From: Paralvinella palmiformis
Taxonomy: Eukaryota; Annelida; Polychaeta; Terebellida; Alvinellidae
Reading direction: 5' to 3'
DNA length: 64,000 nucleotides
Assembly: GCA_025642065.1 (NCBI GenBank)
Contig: JAODUP010000488.1
Span: 446,001 to 510,000 of the forward strand
Position 1 is the stretch's first letter. Every line of letters starts with the position of its first letter. The notes under the pieces were generated by a model that worked only from the letters and a program-made list of their open reading frames with translations, had not been told where the DNA came from and searched no databases. The position numbers and the translations under genes were made by a program. Below are positions 1 to 11,060 of the stretch, piece after piece.

Positions 1-84
<84 letters not shown>

Positions 85-112
85 AGAGAAAGAGAGGGGG
101 GGGGAGAAGATA
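1..112. repeat. (TA)n then (GA)-rich tract
   Basis: About 82 bp of pure TA at the window edge, followed by GA/G-rich sequence. The same TA-then-GA order occurs at 28229-28316, immediately upstream of the homologous exon of the second channel copy. The tract therefore belongs to the duplicated block and lies in the intron before the exon at 172. Confidence 0.95.
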
Positions 113-171
113 GAGTAATATTACTAGTTCAATATAATGATTGACAATATTGTATTTGGTGTTTTATTTAG

Positions 172-1194
172 CGAGGATATTTACACGGCTTCTAAATCAG
201 CCAGCCAGTGGCCTACGCGGAAACGAATGGTAAAATGTTGTTTTAATCATCGACAACAATAAGTTTAAATTTACATTGTAAATTGATTCGACAAAACAGT
301 TCTCTGGTAAACACTTTAGTTATTTTGCTCGTAAGCGATTTGAAAATATTTATACTGATGTAATTAGGTGTTCCACGCTAATATTATGTACAGTCATACC
401 CCGCTCTACGTTTTTTTATTTGTTCCCAAAGCCGTGATATAACCCCGTTGTTGTAGATATACTGACCTAAAATGCCTTAGAATGCCTTTCGAAGTAAATA
501 TTTTAATTTGTTTTATTATTCTCATGTGTTTTTAGGTATTTTAAATTGTTTTGGCATTTAGTATTTTTGTTTAGTTATTTATTTCACATCCTTATATTAT
601 GACGTAGGTTTTGTAACCGAGTGACGTAACGTAACGGCCGTCGCTGAATTGAAATATACTATAGAAAGTTGGCGTATAGGCGAATTTGACCTGGTCCAAA
701 ATGGCAAAAAGCGGAGTACTTATTGTAATGAATATTGAAGTTTTGATTTTTGTTTCTTTGGGCTTTAGAATTCTGTTGTAGACATGATGAAGAAGATCTA
801 TCCAAATCAGTTTCCAGTTAGTATGGACGATAGCGATCCTTACGCGGATATAAAGATAATAAAACAGAACTTCATGAAGGTGGCAATCTATTATGAAGAT
901 CTAAATCAGGAACTGGTCAGCCAGATTCCTGTATACACGGTGAGAGTAACAGATGGGCAATAAATGACAGTCTCACAGACAGTAAAGAAGGGTATGTCCC
1001 GAACGTATGACGAACTCTTGGTCAATCTCTTTCAGGCTTTCCAGTTTGCTGGTGACGTCGGTGGCATGCTCGGCCTGTGGATTGGCTTCTCCGCTATGGG
1101 TATGGTACAGCTCATCGAGTTTATTTTGCTGATAGTTTGGACCCAGATTAAAGCCGTCTGTTTCTGTAAATACAGAGTGGGAGCAAATGGCTAA
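172..1194 (+). CDS. DEG/ENaC sodium channel, copy A, last three exons (5' part outside the window)
   Basis: Exons 172-229, 769-939 and 1036-1194 (stop TAA). They encode the end of a degenerin/ENaC cation channel: a YTASKSASQWP segment, matching the conserved C-x-x-x-Y-(x)n-WP region before TM2, then IYYEDLNQELVSQIPVYT, then TM2 with GGMLGLWIGFSAM. The G-F-S triplet sits at the family's G-x-S selectivity-filter position. The cytoplasmic tail is very short, about 20 residues. Exon lengths (58, 171, 159 nt) and phases are identical to the last three exons of the complete gene at 20579-29033, so this is a tandem paralogue in the same orientation. The first intron (230-768) is longer than in the other copy because it holds a transposon-like insertion. 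The 96-nt second intron has an in-frame TAA, so retaining it would remove TM2. Whether the missing 5' part also carries the lectin and EGF domains cannot be seen here. Confidence 0.9.
391..725. mobile_element. MITE-like DNA element in an intron of channel copy A
   Basis: A ~335-bp segment begins CAGTCATACCCCGCT and ends with an imperfect inverted match (AGCGGAGTACTTATTG). TA dinucleotides flank both ends, as expected for a Tc1/mariner or pogo-type target site. The corresponding intron of copy B (28430-28607) is ~360 bp shorter and lacks it. The reverse complement of its right half resembles 35268-35430, including the clustered TACGTCA motifs and the 'cagcga' junction, so it belongs to a dispersed family. 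It has no coding capacity. Confidence 0.6.
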
Positions 1195-1375
1195 AAGGAA
1201 CCCTAGCCTTATGATAGCATTAAGGTCGAAGAGTTAAGATGACGCTCTGCAGCAGACTTAAAAGACAATCATTTAGCTAGAGAATCATTGGATATTTCTA
1301 GTTGACCTTGAACTGATAGAGATGAAAACAGCTAAAATTACCATTAAACGCTAAAAACCTCAGCTATGTTTAGTA

Positions 1376-1381
<6 letters not shown>

Positions 1382-1438
<57 letters not shown>

Positions 1439-1689
1439 TGACTGCTGGTGTTCTTAACGAAAAACTGACACAGAAGAAGCTGTTCAGATGCGACAAAATG
1501 CAGAATCTATTGATGTTTTTAAATGTAACTATCCAATGTGCTGTTTACAATGGTTTTATTACAGTACTGTCTGCAATGTGTTGTATTTGTATAAATGAGA
1601 GTTTGCTAAAAACCAAGCTCACCAGAGTTTCCTATTTAATAGGCAAATGACACACAGTAATGCAATAAAATATGGACACATACACACAC

Positions 1690-1737
<48 letters not shown>

Positions 1738-1820
1738 CCTAACACGTATTAACACATACGTACACATACACAAACAAACACGTACATATACAAACACATA
1801 TAAGTAGCCTCCCTACGCAT

Positions 1821-1905
<85 letters not shown>

Positions 1906-2000
1906 AAAAGATAGAGTAGTAAAAATGGCATATTAGCATGAGGGGGCAATATATATATATTACATTCACATATACACATATAACTGTTGAATCATGGAGG
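1382..2000. repeat. (TA)n microsatellites downstream of channel copy A
   Basis: Long TA tracts lie at about 1382-1437, 1698-1728 and 1824-1903, with CA-rich sequence between them. The first has a positional homologue at 29209-29278 after channel copy B. Homology of the flanking 3' sequence continues to about 1660. Open frames here are only Tyr-Ile repeats and are not genes. Confidence 0.9.
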
Positions 2001-2554
2001 GGCATTTAATTTAAAGAAAAGGTAAATGAAATTTTGATAATTATTTGTTTATATCCAATTATTAATGGCCAAAGTCTCTATCAATCAACCTAAACATCTA
2101 TTCAGAGATGACGTCTTCTTCTCTGTGATCAGTTACAGTAGGTTACATAAAATAATAAATTGTTTGATTATACCCAAAACATTAGATGGGTCTGTTAACT
2201 AAGTTTTATTATAATCAGAGTGGAACGTAAGTTTGTGGGGGAGTTTAATAAGTTATAAAACATTGTCTGATTTCGTGTTTTAAAAAGTAACTGCCTTGCA
2301 TTGTACAAAAGGCCAAGTATCTATATTATCAAAGACGCTAGATGTGTTTATTTTCGGAGGCGGAGAAACCTTTCAACAAGAACATTGTCCCTATTTCCAG
2401 TGAAGAAATGAGGCAGTACCGTTCCTGTCTGCTATGTTCAGGATCAGTAATTATATTATTGAACTAAACTACCACTGATTTATATTATGACATGTAAATA
2501 TCTTAATGTTCTCTAAATAAATTACCAACTGATTAATGATTAAACAATTAAGAA

Positions 2555-2894
2555 TAAGGCATTAAAAGGTCAGGCTCCGGGATTTGTGACAGAAATGCTT
2601 CAAGAAAAGGTTAACGCCCGAAAAACTTAGATTACCAGAAGAACTGATCCTTGCCGTGTTTAAATACAAACTCCACAAACATATAGATTGAATGCATTCA
2701 GTATTGCTGCGACAACATCATCGGATAATGTTTATTAGACATTCTAACTCACTTACTGTTTATAAACAACATGTTAAAACATTTTTATTTTTAAATAAGC
2801 TTTTAATTGTTAGTGTACTCATTATATTTAGTTATTTTGTTAACGATATTTCTCTTATATTATATAGCGCCCAAGAACAGTTTTACCTGTTTGT

Positions 2895-2910
<16 letters not shown>
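2555..2910 (+). pseudogene. Degenerate 3' tail of a CR1/L2-type LINE reverse transcriptase ORF
   Basis: Short out-of-frame segments match the C-terminal tail typical of CR1/L2-like non-LTR retrotransposons. They include ALKGQAPGFVTEMLQ, then NAFSIAATTSSDN, then, in another frame, RHSNSLTVYKQHVKTFLF. The last segment matches the usual '..F K..L K T x L F' end. The sequence then runs into a 'tatatagcgcccaagaacag' stretch like LINE 3' UTRs and a TA tract. It is frameshifted, with no RT core: a dead 5'-truncated copy. Confidence 0.6.
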
Positions 2911-2975
<65 letters not shown>

Positions 2976-2985
2976 CATTATTATA
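2897..2985. repeat. (TA)n microsatellite
   Basis: Nearly pure TA interrupted once by TTATA. It sits at the 3' end of the LINE remnant and is probably a decayed or expanded element tail. Confidence 0.9.
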
Positions 2986-3295
2986 TATAAAGTTTATGGT
3001 AGGAGGAAGAATTATCCGCTGGAATCGTCTTTCTCTACAACAGGCAACTCTAAATATTTATTTAAAATGTTTTATTTTTATGAAGACAGTTATGTACATG
3101 GCTGCTTAATAGTGAACTTTAATTGGTGATTTTTTATTGTGGTTTGTTAGGTGTTTTATTTTATGGAAGTTCATCAGAAATAGTATTTGTTTATTTATGT
3201 AGTACGACTATACAAGTATATCTTACTACAAAATGTTCTGAACTGAGTATATACATTATATTGTATTTTACTAGTTTTTTTCTTCTCTTTTCCAG

Positions 3296-5460
3296 ATAAG
3301 ATGCCACCTGGTAGACCTATAGTATCTGACTGTAATAGTGAATATAAAAATGTTGCAAGTTTCATCGACAGTATTCTTAAACCACATGCCTTCTTATATA
3401 AAAGATACCTACGATTTTGTAGATAAAATTGCAAAGCTAGTCATACCTGATGGATGCTTGCTTATAACATTAGATGTTGAGAGCATGTATACAAATATTG
3501 ACCATGCTAAAGGGCTTAATGCAGTGAGTGTATGACGGTATAATGCAACTCCTTGAATTATCATTAAAAAATAACGATTTTCTCTTTAACGGGCAATGGT
3601 ATATTCAGGCCGCTGGCACTTCAATGGGCCGGGATTGGGCTCCTCATTATGCCGACATATACATGGCTAAATTTGAGAAGGAGGCCTTATATAAAGCAGC
3701 TTTAAAACCACATACATACCATCGTTATTTAGATGACGTATTTATTGTGTGGCCCACGGAAAAAAGGCTTTTTATGGATTTTTGGATAGTTTAAACAATC
3801 ACGAACCACCGATTAGATTTAAAGCTACATTAAATAAGCAGAAAATTGATTTCTTGGATACAACCATATTTAAAGATCCAGAAAATGAAAATGGATTATT
3901 AACAAAGGTCTTCTTTAAATCGACAGACACTCATCAGCTCTTGCATAAGGATTCCTTTCACCCTAAACATACGTTTCAAGGAATCCTAAAGTCTCAGATC
4001 GTTTTTTAAAGGATTTGTTCACAAATTACAGATTTTGATGAAGCATGGCAGATATTGTCTCATTCATTATGCAAAAGGAATTATTCAAAAAGATGGCTAC
4101 GCCATATTAAAAGTAAAACTGTCCCTGAACTACAAATACAACAACGTCGTATTAATCCGACTAATCCTACAAATAGTCAGTGGTGTTCAAAACCATGTGG
4201 GATTAGCAGATGTAGATCATGCGAGATATTGTGTTCTTGTCACAATATCATAAGTACAGTTACCAATAAAACACATGGAATAATAGGCAATTTAAACTGT
4301 AGCTCATCTAACATAGTATATATCTGTGAATGTTTACGTTGCTCTAAACAGTATGTAGGCGAGAGTAATGGCGAACTTCGTATTAGAATGAATGGCAACA
4401 GATTTGCGATTAATTCAAAAGTGATGTCTTCTGCGTTATTCACGCATCTTCTAGAACATACACGGATAAATAAAGACTTACCCGAACCATCTCTAGAAGA
4501 TTATGATTTAATTCCGATTGAGCAGTTACCTACTACAGGTTCATACACTCAAGACAAGATAAATAGATTAATTCGGGAAACATTTTGGATAGATACCCTA
4601 GGTACATTAGAACCGGGAGGTCTTAATAAGAAAAGATATGAAGATGTTATAAAACCTATACAAAATGAGGACGTTGTCCCATTTGTGTAATTTTAAAAAA
4701 CCAACATAGCAGGAAGAATAATTAAAAAAAATTATAAAATTCTCCAACAGAAAGAAGTGTTGAATGATTATGAATATAGAATTATCACAGCTTATTCTAA
4801 ACACAAAATCTAGCTGGTTCCTTGGTTTCTAGCAAAATGTAGGAAAACGTTATATTTAACAATGTCTCCTGGAGATCTGAATAGGTTTTCTTTTAACACA
4901 TCTCCAGTAAAACAACTTAAACCCAATTATAACAATTATCAGCCCTAGTAATTACTTTAGTAAAACAAAGCAATATTTCCTGAAGTAGATCTCAACCGAA
5001 GCTGCAACAAACATTCATTACTGAGAGCAGTTAGATTTCAGTACACACAGTTAATTACTATTAATATGTGTATTTTGGTATCTTTGCAGCTATGAAAGAA
5101 AAATTGGAAAGCTGGTTTATTTTCAATTACTCTAATCAAAACAGTTGTTTTGATTATAGTAACAGCGCTTCGTTCTAGACAAAGACTACAAAGGTTAACA
5201 GTTTCTAGATTCTAGTTTGAAATTTAAAACTAGCTAGGGAATTATGGTATAAATATTGCTGGCAAAGTAAACTCTTTAGACACATGCACTTGATAAAGGT
5301 TTCTTATAACCGAAATTAGTCGTGCTATTTTGGGCTGAGTGAAAATACTATTATTTCTGCTATTGTCGGAGGTATTAGAATTATTATCATAATAGATATT
5401 ATATGTACTGATATATATGCTTTATTTCCAGTTATAGCTGTGTTATATATGTACTAATAA
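3296..5460 (+). pseudogene. Penelope-like retroelement (RT + GIY-YIG endonuclease), 5'-truncated and frameshifted
   Basis: Pieces of one Penelope-like polyprotein lie in order but in shifting frames. First comes PPGRPIVSDCNSEYKN (start of the RT core), then LPSYIKDTYDFVDK and TLDVESMYTNI. Next are AAGTSMGRDWAPHYADIYM and the catalytic-loop YLDD in HRYLDDVFIVWP. After a shift follow KIDFLDTTIF and the thumb segment KHTFQGILKSQI. A 211-residue frame (4055-4690) then holds SKRWLRHIKSKT and a GIY-YIG-type endonuclease: IVYICECLRCSKQYVGES with a downstream R-I-R-M-N-x-x-R. At least three frameshifts break the ORF. The 3' region to ~5460 has a 'gataaaggtttcttataacc' motif resembling PLE 3' ends. 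The sequence before 3300 (polypyrimidine + CAG) could be an intron acceptor, since some PLEs carry introns, but no upstream RT sequence is visible. Confidence 0.85.
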
Positions 5461-5488
5461 AAAAAAAATATTTAGGTAGTAGTCGTTT

Positions 5489-8400
5489 GGTCAAATAGAT
5501 CAAGTGGATAGGCGCTTTAATTTAGATCCCACCACACCTAACTGCATATACTTAGGGACGCTAAATTAAGCGTGAATGAACGTTCCCTTAGTGATGAACG
5601 GAAACGTATGAGGGTTAGCTGTTAGGTTCGAGTAAATCATAGTATTTAGTCAGGTTTGAGATGATATTTCGTTCTAGTCCAGTAATAATCCATTGTGCAG
5701 TATTGCTACTTTGTTTTTATTTTAGTTAAATCGCTTCAGTGAGTCCATACTGAGTTAGTGTACATTCTCTTTGTTATGAACAAACTGTAATGTTTGTTAA
5801 CACGCTGAGGGTATATAAGGCTTAGATTTTTACTTAGGTTAGAGAAACTTCGACGACAGACCAGTCGGATGTGTATTGATACATGGTTCATATAGGTAGG
5901 GTTTATTCAGTTATTCGAACCCAGGATAAAGCTGCTGAAGTCAGCATCTGAAGTGTCGAAATGTTTTATATACAGGTTTCTTTTGGACCACAGAAAATTA
6001 CTGTTGAATGTAAACTGTGGTGTCAAAATAGTTTATGATATGTATGTAGCAAGTCACCATTGAACCACACGCACGTATTGTTTGCTGCGAGCTGTGGTAT
6101 CAAATGGTATGTTTTTTACGTGCTTCTGCTTTTTGTACGTAGCCTGCATGTAGCCGCTTTCCTGTGGGCGTGACATATTTGTCGCGTACGAAAAGCGAAT
6201 TAGCTGGTTCCCACAGGCTGATGAGTAGACCATACACATGCTTAGGTATACGCACACATTTATCAATATGTGGAGGTATGGAACATTTTATTTTTAGATT
6301 AATGTATGTATAGTTGTATTTAGATTTATGGAGGTAGGTCTCGAAGGATGTTTAGATATGTTGATGCTCTGTGCCTGTTGCCTCTTTATATGTACCCTAA
6401 AACGCACAGTGCACGTGCCAGACATCTTATCTATTTCCATCCAGATTCCTTATTACACCAATGTAAGAAAGTTGTGCCGTTATTACAACATGTTTGAGTC
6501 TATTAGCTTTGCTATGTATAATGTAGAATCTATATTGTTGTTCTCTTATGTGGTCTGGCAAACGACCTATTAATTCATATAATGCTGCTTGATGGATTTA
6601 TATTCCTGGAGTCGTTTGTTACTCCGGCAGGCATCTCCATGGGTATTAAGCTGTGGACAGAGTTTTTTCCCATATTATGCGTAATTAGGTTACACTGATA
6701 TAGGAAATTTGTTAAATGTATAGCTATTATAATCCCGACGTGTCATTTGCAGTATCGGATATATGCCTGAAATCCGCTGTTCTCGACCATGGGTCAAATA
6801 GATCAAGTGGATAGGCGCTTTAATTTAGATCCCACCACACCTAACTGCATATACTTAGGGACGCTAAATTAGGCGTGAATGAACGTTCACTTAGTGATGA
6901 ACGGAAACGTATGAGGGTTAGCTGTTAGGATCGAGTAAATGATAGTATTTACTCAGGTTTGAGATGATATTTCGTTCTAGTCCAGTAATAATCCATTGTG
7001 CAGTATTGCTACTTTGTTTTTATTTTAGTTAAATCGCTTCAGTGAGTCCATACTGAGTTAGTGTACATTCTCTTTGTTATGAACAAACTGTAATGTTTGT
7101 TAACACGCTGAGGGTATATATAAGGCTTAGATTTTTACTTAGGTTAGAGAAGAACTTCGACGCCAGATCAGTCGGATGTGTATTGATACATGGTTCATAT
7201 AGGTAGGATTTATTCAGTTATTCGAACCCAGAATAAAGCTGAGGTCAGCATCTGAGGTGTCGAAATGTTTTATATACAGGTTTCTTTTGGACCACAGAAA
7301 ATTACTGTTGAATGTAAACTGTGGTGTCAAAATAGTTTATGATATGTATGTAGCAAGTCACCATTGAACCACACGCACGTGTTTGTTGCGAGCTGTGGTA
7401 TCAAATGGTATGTTTTTACGTGCTTCCGCTTTTTGTACGTAGCCTGCATGTAGCCGCTTTCCTGTGGGCGTGACATATTTGTCGCGTACGAAAAGCGAAT
7501 TAGCTGGTTCCCACAGGCTGATGAGTAGACCATACACATGCTTAGGTATACGCACACATTTATCAATATGTGGAGGTATGGAACATTTTATTTTTAGATT
7601 AATGTATGTATAGTTGTATTTAGATTTATGGAGGTAGGTCTCGAAGGATGTTTAGATATGTTGATGCTCTGTGCCTGTTGCCTCTTACTATGTACCCTAA
7701 AACGCACATTGCGTGCCAGACATCTTATCTATTTCCATCCAGATTCCTTATTACACCAATGTAAGAAAGTTATTTCGTTATTACATGTTTGAGTCTATTA
7801 GCCTTGTTATGTATAATGTAGAATCTATATTGTTGTCCTCTTATGTGGTCTGGCGAAACGACCTATTAATTCATATAATGCTGCTTGATGGATTTATACT
7901 CCTGGAGTCGTTTGTTACTCCGGCAGGCATCTCCATGGGTATTAAGCTGTGGACAAAGTTTCCCATATTATGCGTAATTAGGTTACACTGATATAGGAAA
8001 TTTGTTAAATGTATAGCTATTATAATCCCGACGTGTCATTTGCAGTATCGGAGATATGCCTGAAATCCGCTGTTCTCGACCATGGGTCAAATAGATCAAG
8101 TGGATAGGCGCTTTAATTTAGATCCCACCACACCTAACTGCATATACTTAGGGACGCTAAATTAGGCGTGAATGAACGTTCCCTTAGTGATGAACGGAAA
8201 CGTATGAGGGTTAGCTGTTAGGATCGAGTAAATGATAGTATTTACTCAGGTTTGAGATGATATTTCGTTCTAGTCCAGTAATAATCCATTGTGCAGTATT
8301 GCTACTTTGTTTTTATTTTAGTTAAATCGCTTCAGTGAGTCCATACTGAGTTAGTGTACATTCTCTTTGTTATGAACAAACTGTAATGTTTGTTAACACG

Positions 8401-10245
8401 CTGAGGGTATATATAAGGCTTAGATTTTTACTTAGGTTAGAGAAGAACTTCGACGCCAGACCAGTCGGATGTGTATTGATACATGGTTCATATAGGTAGG
8501 ATTTATTCAGTTATTCGAACCCAGAATAAAGCTGAGGTCAGCATCTGAGGTGTCGAAATGTTTTATATACAGGTTTCTTTTGGACCACAGAAAATTACTG
8601 TTGAATGTAAACTGTGGTGTCAAAATAGTTTATGATATGTATGTAGCAAGTCACCATTGAACCACACGCACGTATTGTTTGCTGCGAGCTGTGGTATCAA
8701 ATGGTATGTTTTTACGTGCTTCTGCTTTTTGTACGTAGCCTGCATGTAGCCGCTTTCCTGTGGGTGTGACATATTTGTCGCGTACGAAAAGCGAATTAGC
8801 TGGTTCCCACAGGCTGATGAGTAGACCAGACACATGCTTAGGTATACGCACACATTTATCAATATGTGGAGGTATGGAACATTTTATTTTTAGATTAATG
8901 TATGTATAGTTGTATTTAGATTTATGGAGGTAGGTCTCGAAGGATGTTTAGATATGTTGATGCTCTGTGCCTGTTGCCTCTTTATATGTACCTAAAACGC
9001 ACATTGCACATTGCCAGACATCTTATCTATTTCCATCCAAATTCCTTATATGTAAGAAAGTTGTGCCGTTATTACAACATGTTTGAGTCTATTAGCTTTG
9101 CTATGTATAATGTAGAATCTATATTGTTGTTCTCTTATGTGGTCTGGCGAAACGACTGATTAATTCATATAATGCTGCTTGGTGGATTTATATTCCTGGA
9201 GTCGTTTGTTACTCCGGCAGGCATCTCCATGGGTATTAAGCTGTGGACAGAGTTTTTTCCCATATTATGCGTAATTAGGTTACACTGATATAGGAAATTT
9301 GTTAAATGTATAGCTATTATAATCCCGACGTGTCATTTGCAGTATCGGAGATCTGCCTGAAATCCGCTGTTCTCGACCATGGGTCAAATAGATCAAGTGG
9401 ATAGGCGCTTTAATTTAGATCCCACCACACCTAACTGCATATACTTAGGGACGCTAAATTAGGCGTGAATGAACGTTCCCTTAGTGATGAACGGAAACGT
9501 ATGAGGGTTAGCTGTTAGGATCGAGTAAATGATAGTATTTACTCAGGTTTGAGATGATATTTCGTTCTAGTCCAGTAATAATCCATTGTGCAGTATTGCT
9601 ACTTTGTTTTTATTTTAGTTTAATCGCTTCAGTGTGTCCATACTGAGTTAGTGTACATTCTCTTTGTTATGAACAAACTGTAATGCTTGTTAACACGCTG
9701 AGGGTATATATAAGGCTTAGATGTTTACTTAGGTTAGAGAAGAACTTCGACGCCAGACAAGTCGGACGTGTATTGATACATGGTTCATATAGGTAGGATT
9801 TATTCAGTTATTCGAACCCAGAATAAAACTGAGGTCAGCATCTGAGGTGTCGAAATGTTTTATATACAGGTTTCTTTTGGACCACAGAAAATTACTGTTG
9901 AATGTAAACTGTGGTGTCAAAATAGATTATGATATGTATGTAGCAAGTCACCATTGAACCACACGCACGTATTGTTTGCTGCGAGCTGTGGTATCAAATG
10001 ATATGTTTTACGTGCTTCCGCTTTTTTGTACGTAGCGAATTAGCTGGTTCCCACAGGCTGATGAGTAGACCATACACATGCTTAGGAATACGCACACATC
10101 TATCAATATGTGGAGGTATGGATCATTTTATTTTTAGATTAATGTATGTATAGTTGTATTTGTATTTAGATTTATGGAGATAGGTCTCGAAGGATGTTTA
10201 GATATGTTAATGCTCTGTGCCTGTTGTCTCTTTATATGTACCCCT

Positions 10246-10247
<2 letters not shown>
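5489..10247. repeat. Tandem array of ~1.3-kb units (3 full + 1 partial)
   Basis: Units start with GGTCAAATAGATCAAGTGG at 5489, 6792, 8085 and 9382, giving periods of 1303, 1293 and 1297 bp. The last unit stops at ~10247 in a (CA)n(TA)n tract. It also has an internal deletion: the block coding for the reverse-strand ORF is partly missing near 10030. Each unit has an 8-bp-arm hairpin (GAGTAAAT/ATTTACTC, 6933-6954 in unit 2), a TATA-like GGGTATATATAAGG (about 7113) and AATAAA about 120 bp later (7232-7237). On the minus strand each carries an overlapping pair of 60-80 codon frames sharing SLWEPANSLFVRDKYVTPTG. Relatives lie at 42368-42620 and 59715-60840. The signal layout recalls an LTR or a promoter-bearing non-autonomous element arrayed in tandem, but I do not recognise the family. 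Confidence 0.9.

Positions 10248-10321
<74 letters not shown>
10248..10321. repeat. (CA)n(TA)n microsatellite
   Basis: About 38 bp of CA then ~34 bp of TA. It ends the 1.3-kb repeat array abruptly inside its fourth unit. Confidence 0.95.
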
Positions 10322-10323
<2 letters not shown>

Positions 10324-10492
10324 GTAAGGTTCTAAATTGCTGAAATATTAAAAGCAACCTTTTTTATTTATAAATATGGCACTTGAATTCCAACTTACAG
10401 ACATATATCACACAAGATAAAATTAAACACAAGATAAAATTATTAATTAATTATAAAATTACTGATACATGAAAGTCTTTACCATTCATCAC

Positions 10493-11060
10493 ATATATCC
10501 TGATCGTATTTCACATATTTGAACCACTCAGTGGGCACAAATGTGAAGGCTGGTTCATCAACGTTAAAACGCAAGAACGGCTCAACTAGGTGTAGTCCAT
10601 TTAGAGCATCTGCATAGTACACGGCCTTAAGGAAGCCCTAGTTCAAGAAGTATCTAACAATTCCGTCTAAGTCGTAAGTGACATGTTCGTACTTCTGCAA
10701 GAAGTATGCCATGTAATCAGCATGATAGAGATTAATTGTACGGGTCCATGTCAGGCGATTGTAGCTTATTTCTTTTCAACTGTCAGACTTGCTTTTCCCT
10801 TTCTGCATCTTCCCTAATTGTGGAATTGCACAACACAATTTTATGTCCATGTTTTGATCTACTTCCCATCGACAATGTTTTCGCAGGTCTTCTTTCGATT
10901 ATTCCTCTGCATATCATTCCTGTTAACACCATGTTAAAGGTACTTGCGTATTGAACAGTCTTTCAGCCTTTATCTTGAACCCTTTGGCTCGTTTGGGGAA
11001 ACCTTCATTTGGTCTTTGTTTTATTTGTTTGGATCCAAGTCGCAAATTTCCCATATAACT
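10493..11060 (-). pseudogene. Protein-coding relic of unknown family
   Basis: On the minus strand a protein-like reading runs with in-frame stops. Around 11060-10960 it reads KQIKQRPNEGFPKRAKGFK. A shifted segment follows, with NSTIREDAER and then a stop. After that come NRLTWTRTINLYHADYMAYF and YDLDGIVRYFLN, then a stop, GFLKAVYYADALNGLHLVEP and FVPTEWFKYVKYDQDICDEW, ending at ~10493. The amino-acid composition is that of a real globular protein, not of random AT-rich DNA. The stops and frame change indicate a decayed copy. It could be a processed pseudogene or part of a transposon. I do not recognise the family. Confidence 0.4.

Noticed and set aside
1366..1650. Tyr-Ile repeat frames across (TA)n tracts here and at about 20 other sites
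   Set aside because: Translation of dinucleotide repeats; no coding signature.
6217..6280. Hammerhead ribozyme core CTGATGAG in the 1.3-kb unit
   Set aside because: A possible stem II follows (GTAGACC/GGTATAC), but the required GAAA is replaced by GCAC, and no stem I/III pairing with a cleavage site was found.
5489..10247. Treating the repeated minus-strand 65-80 codon frames as real genes
   Set aside because: Two overlapping frames compete, small indels switch them between units, and there is no start context. Kept as a property of the repeat instead.
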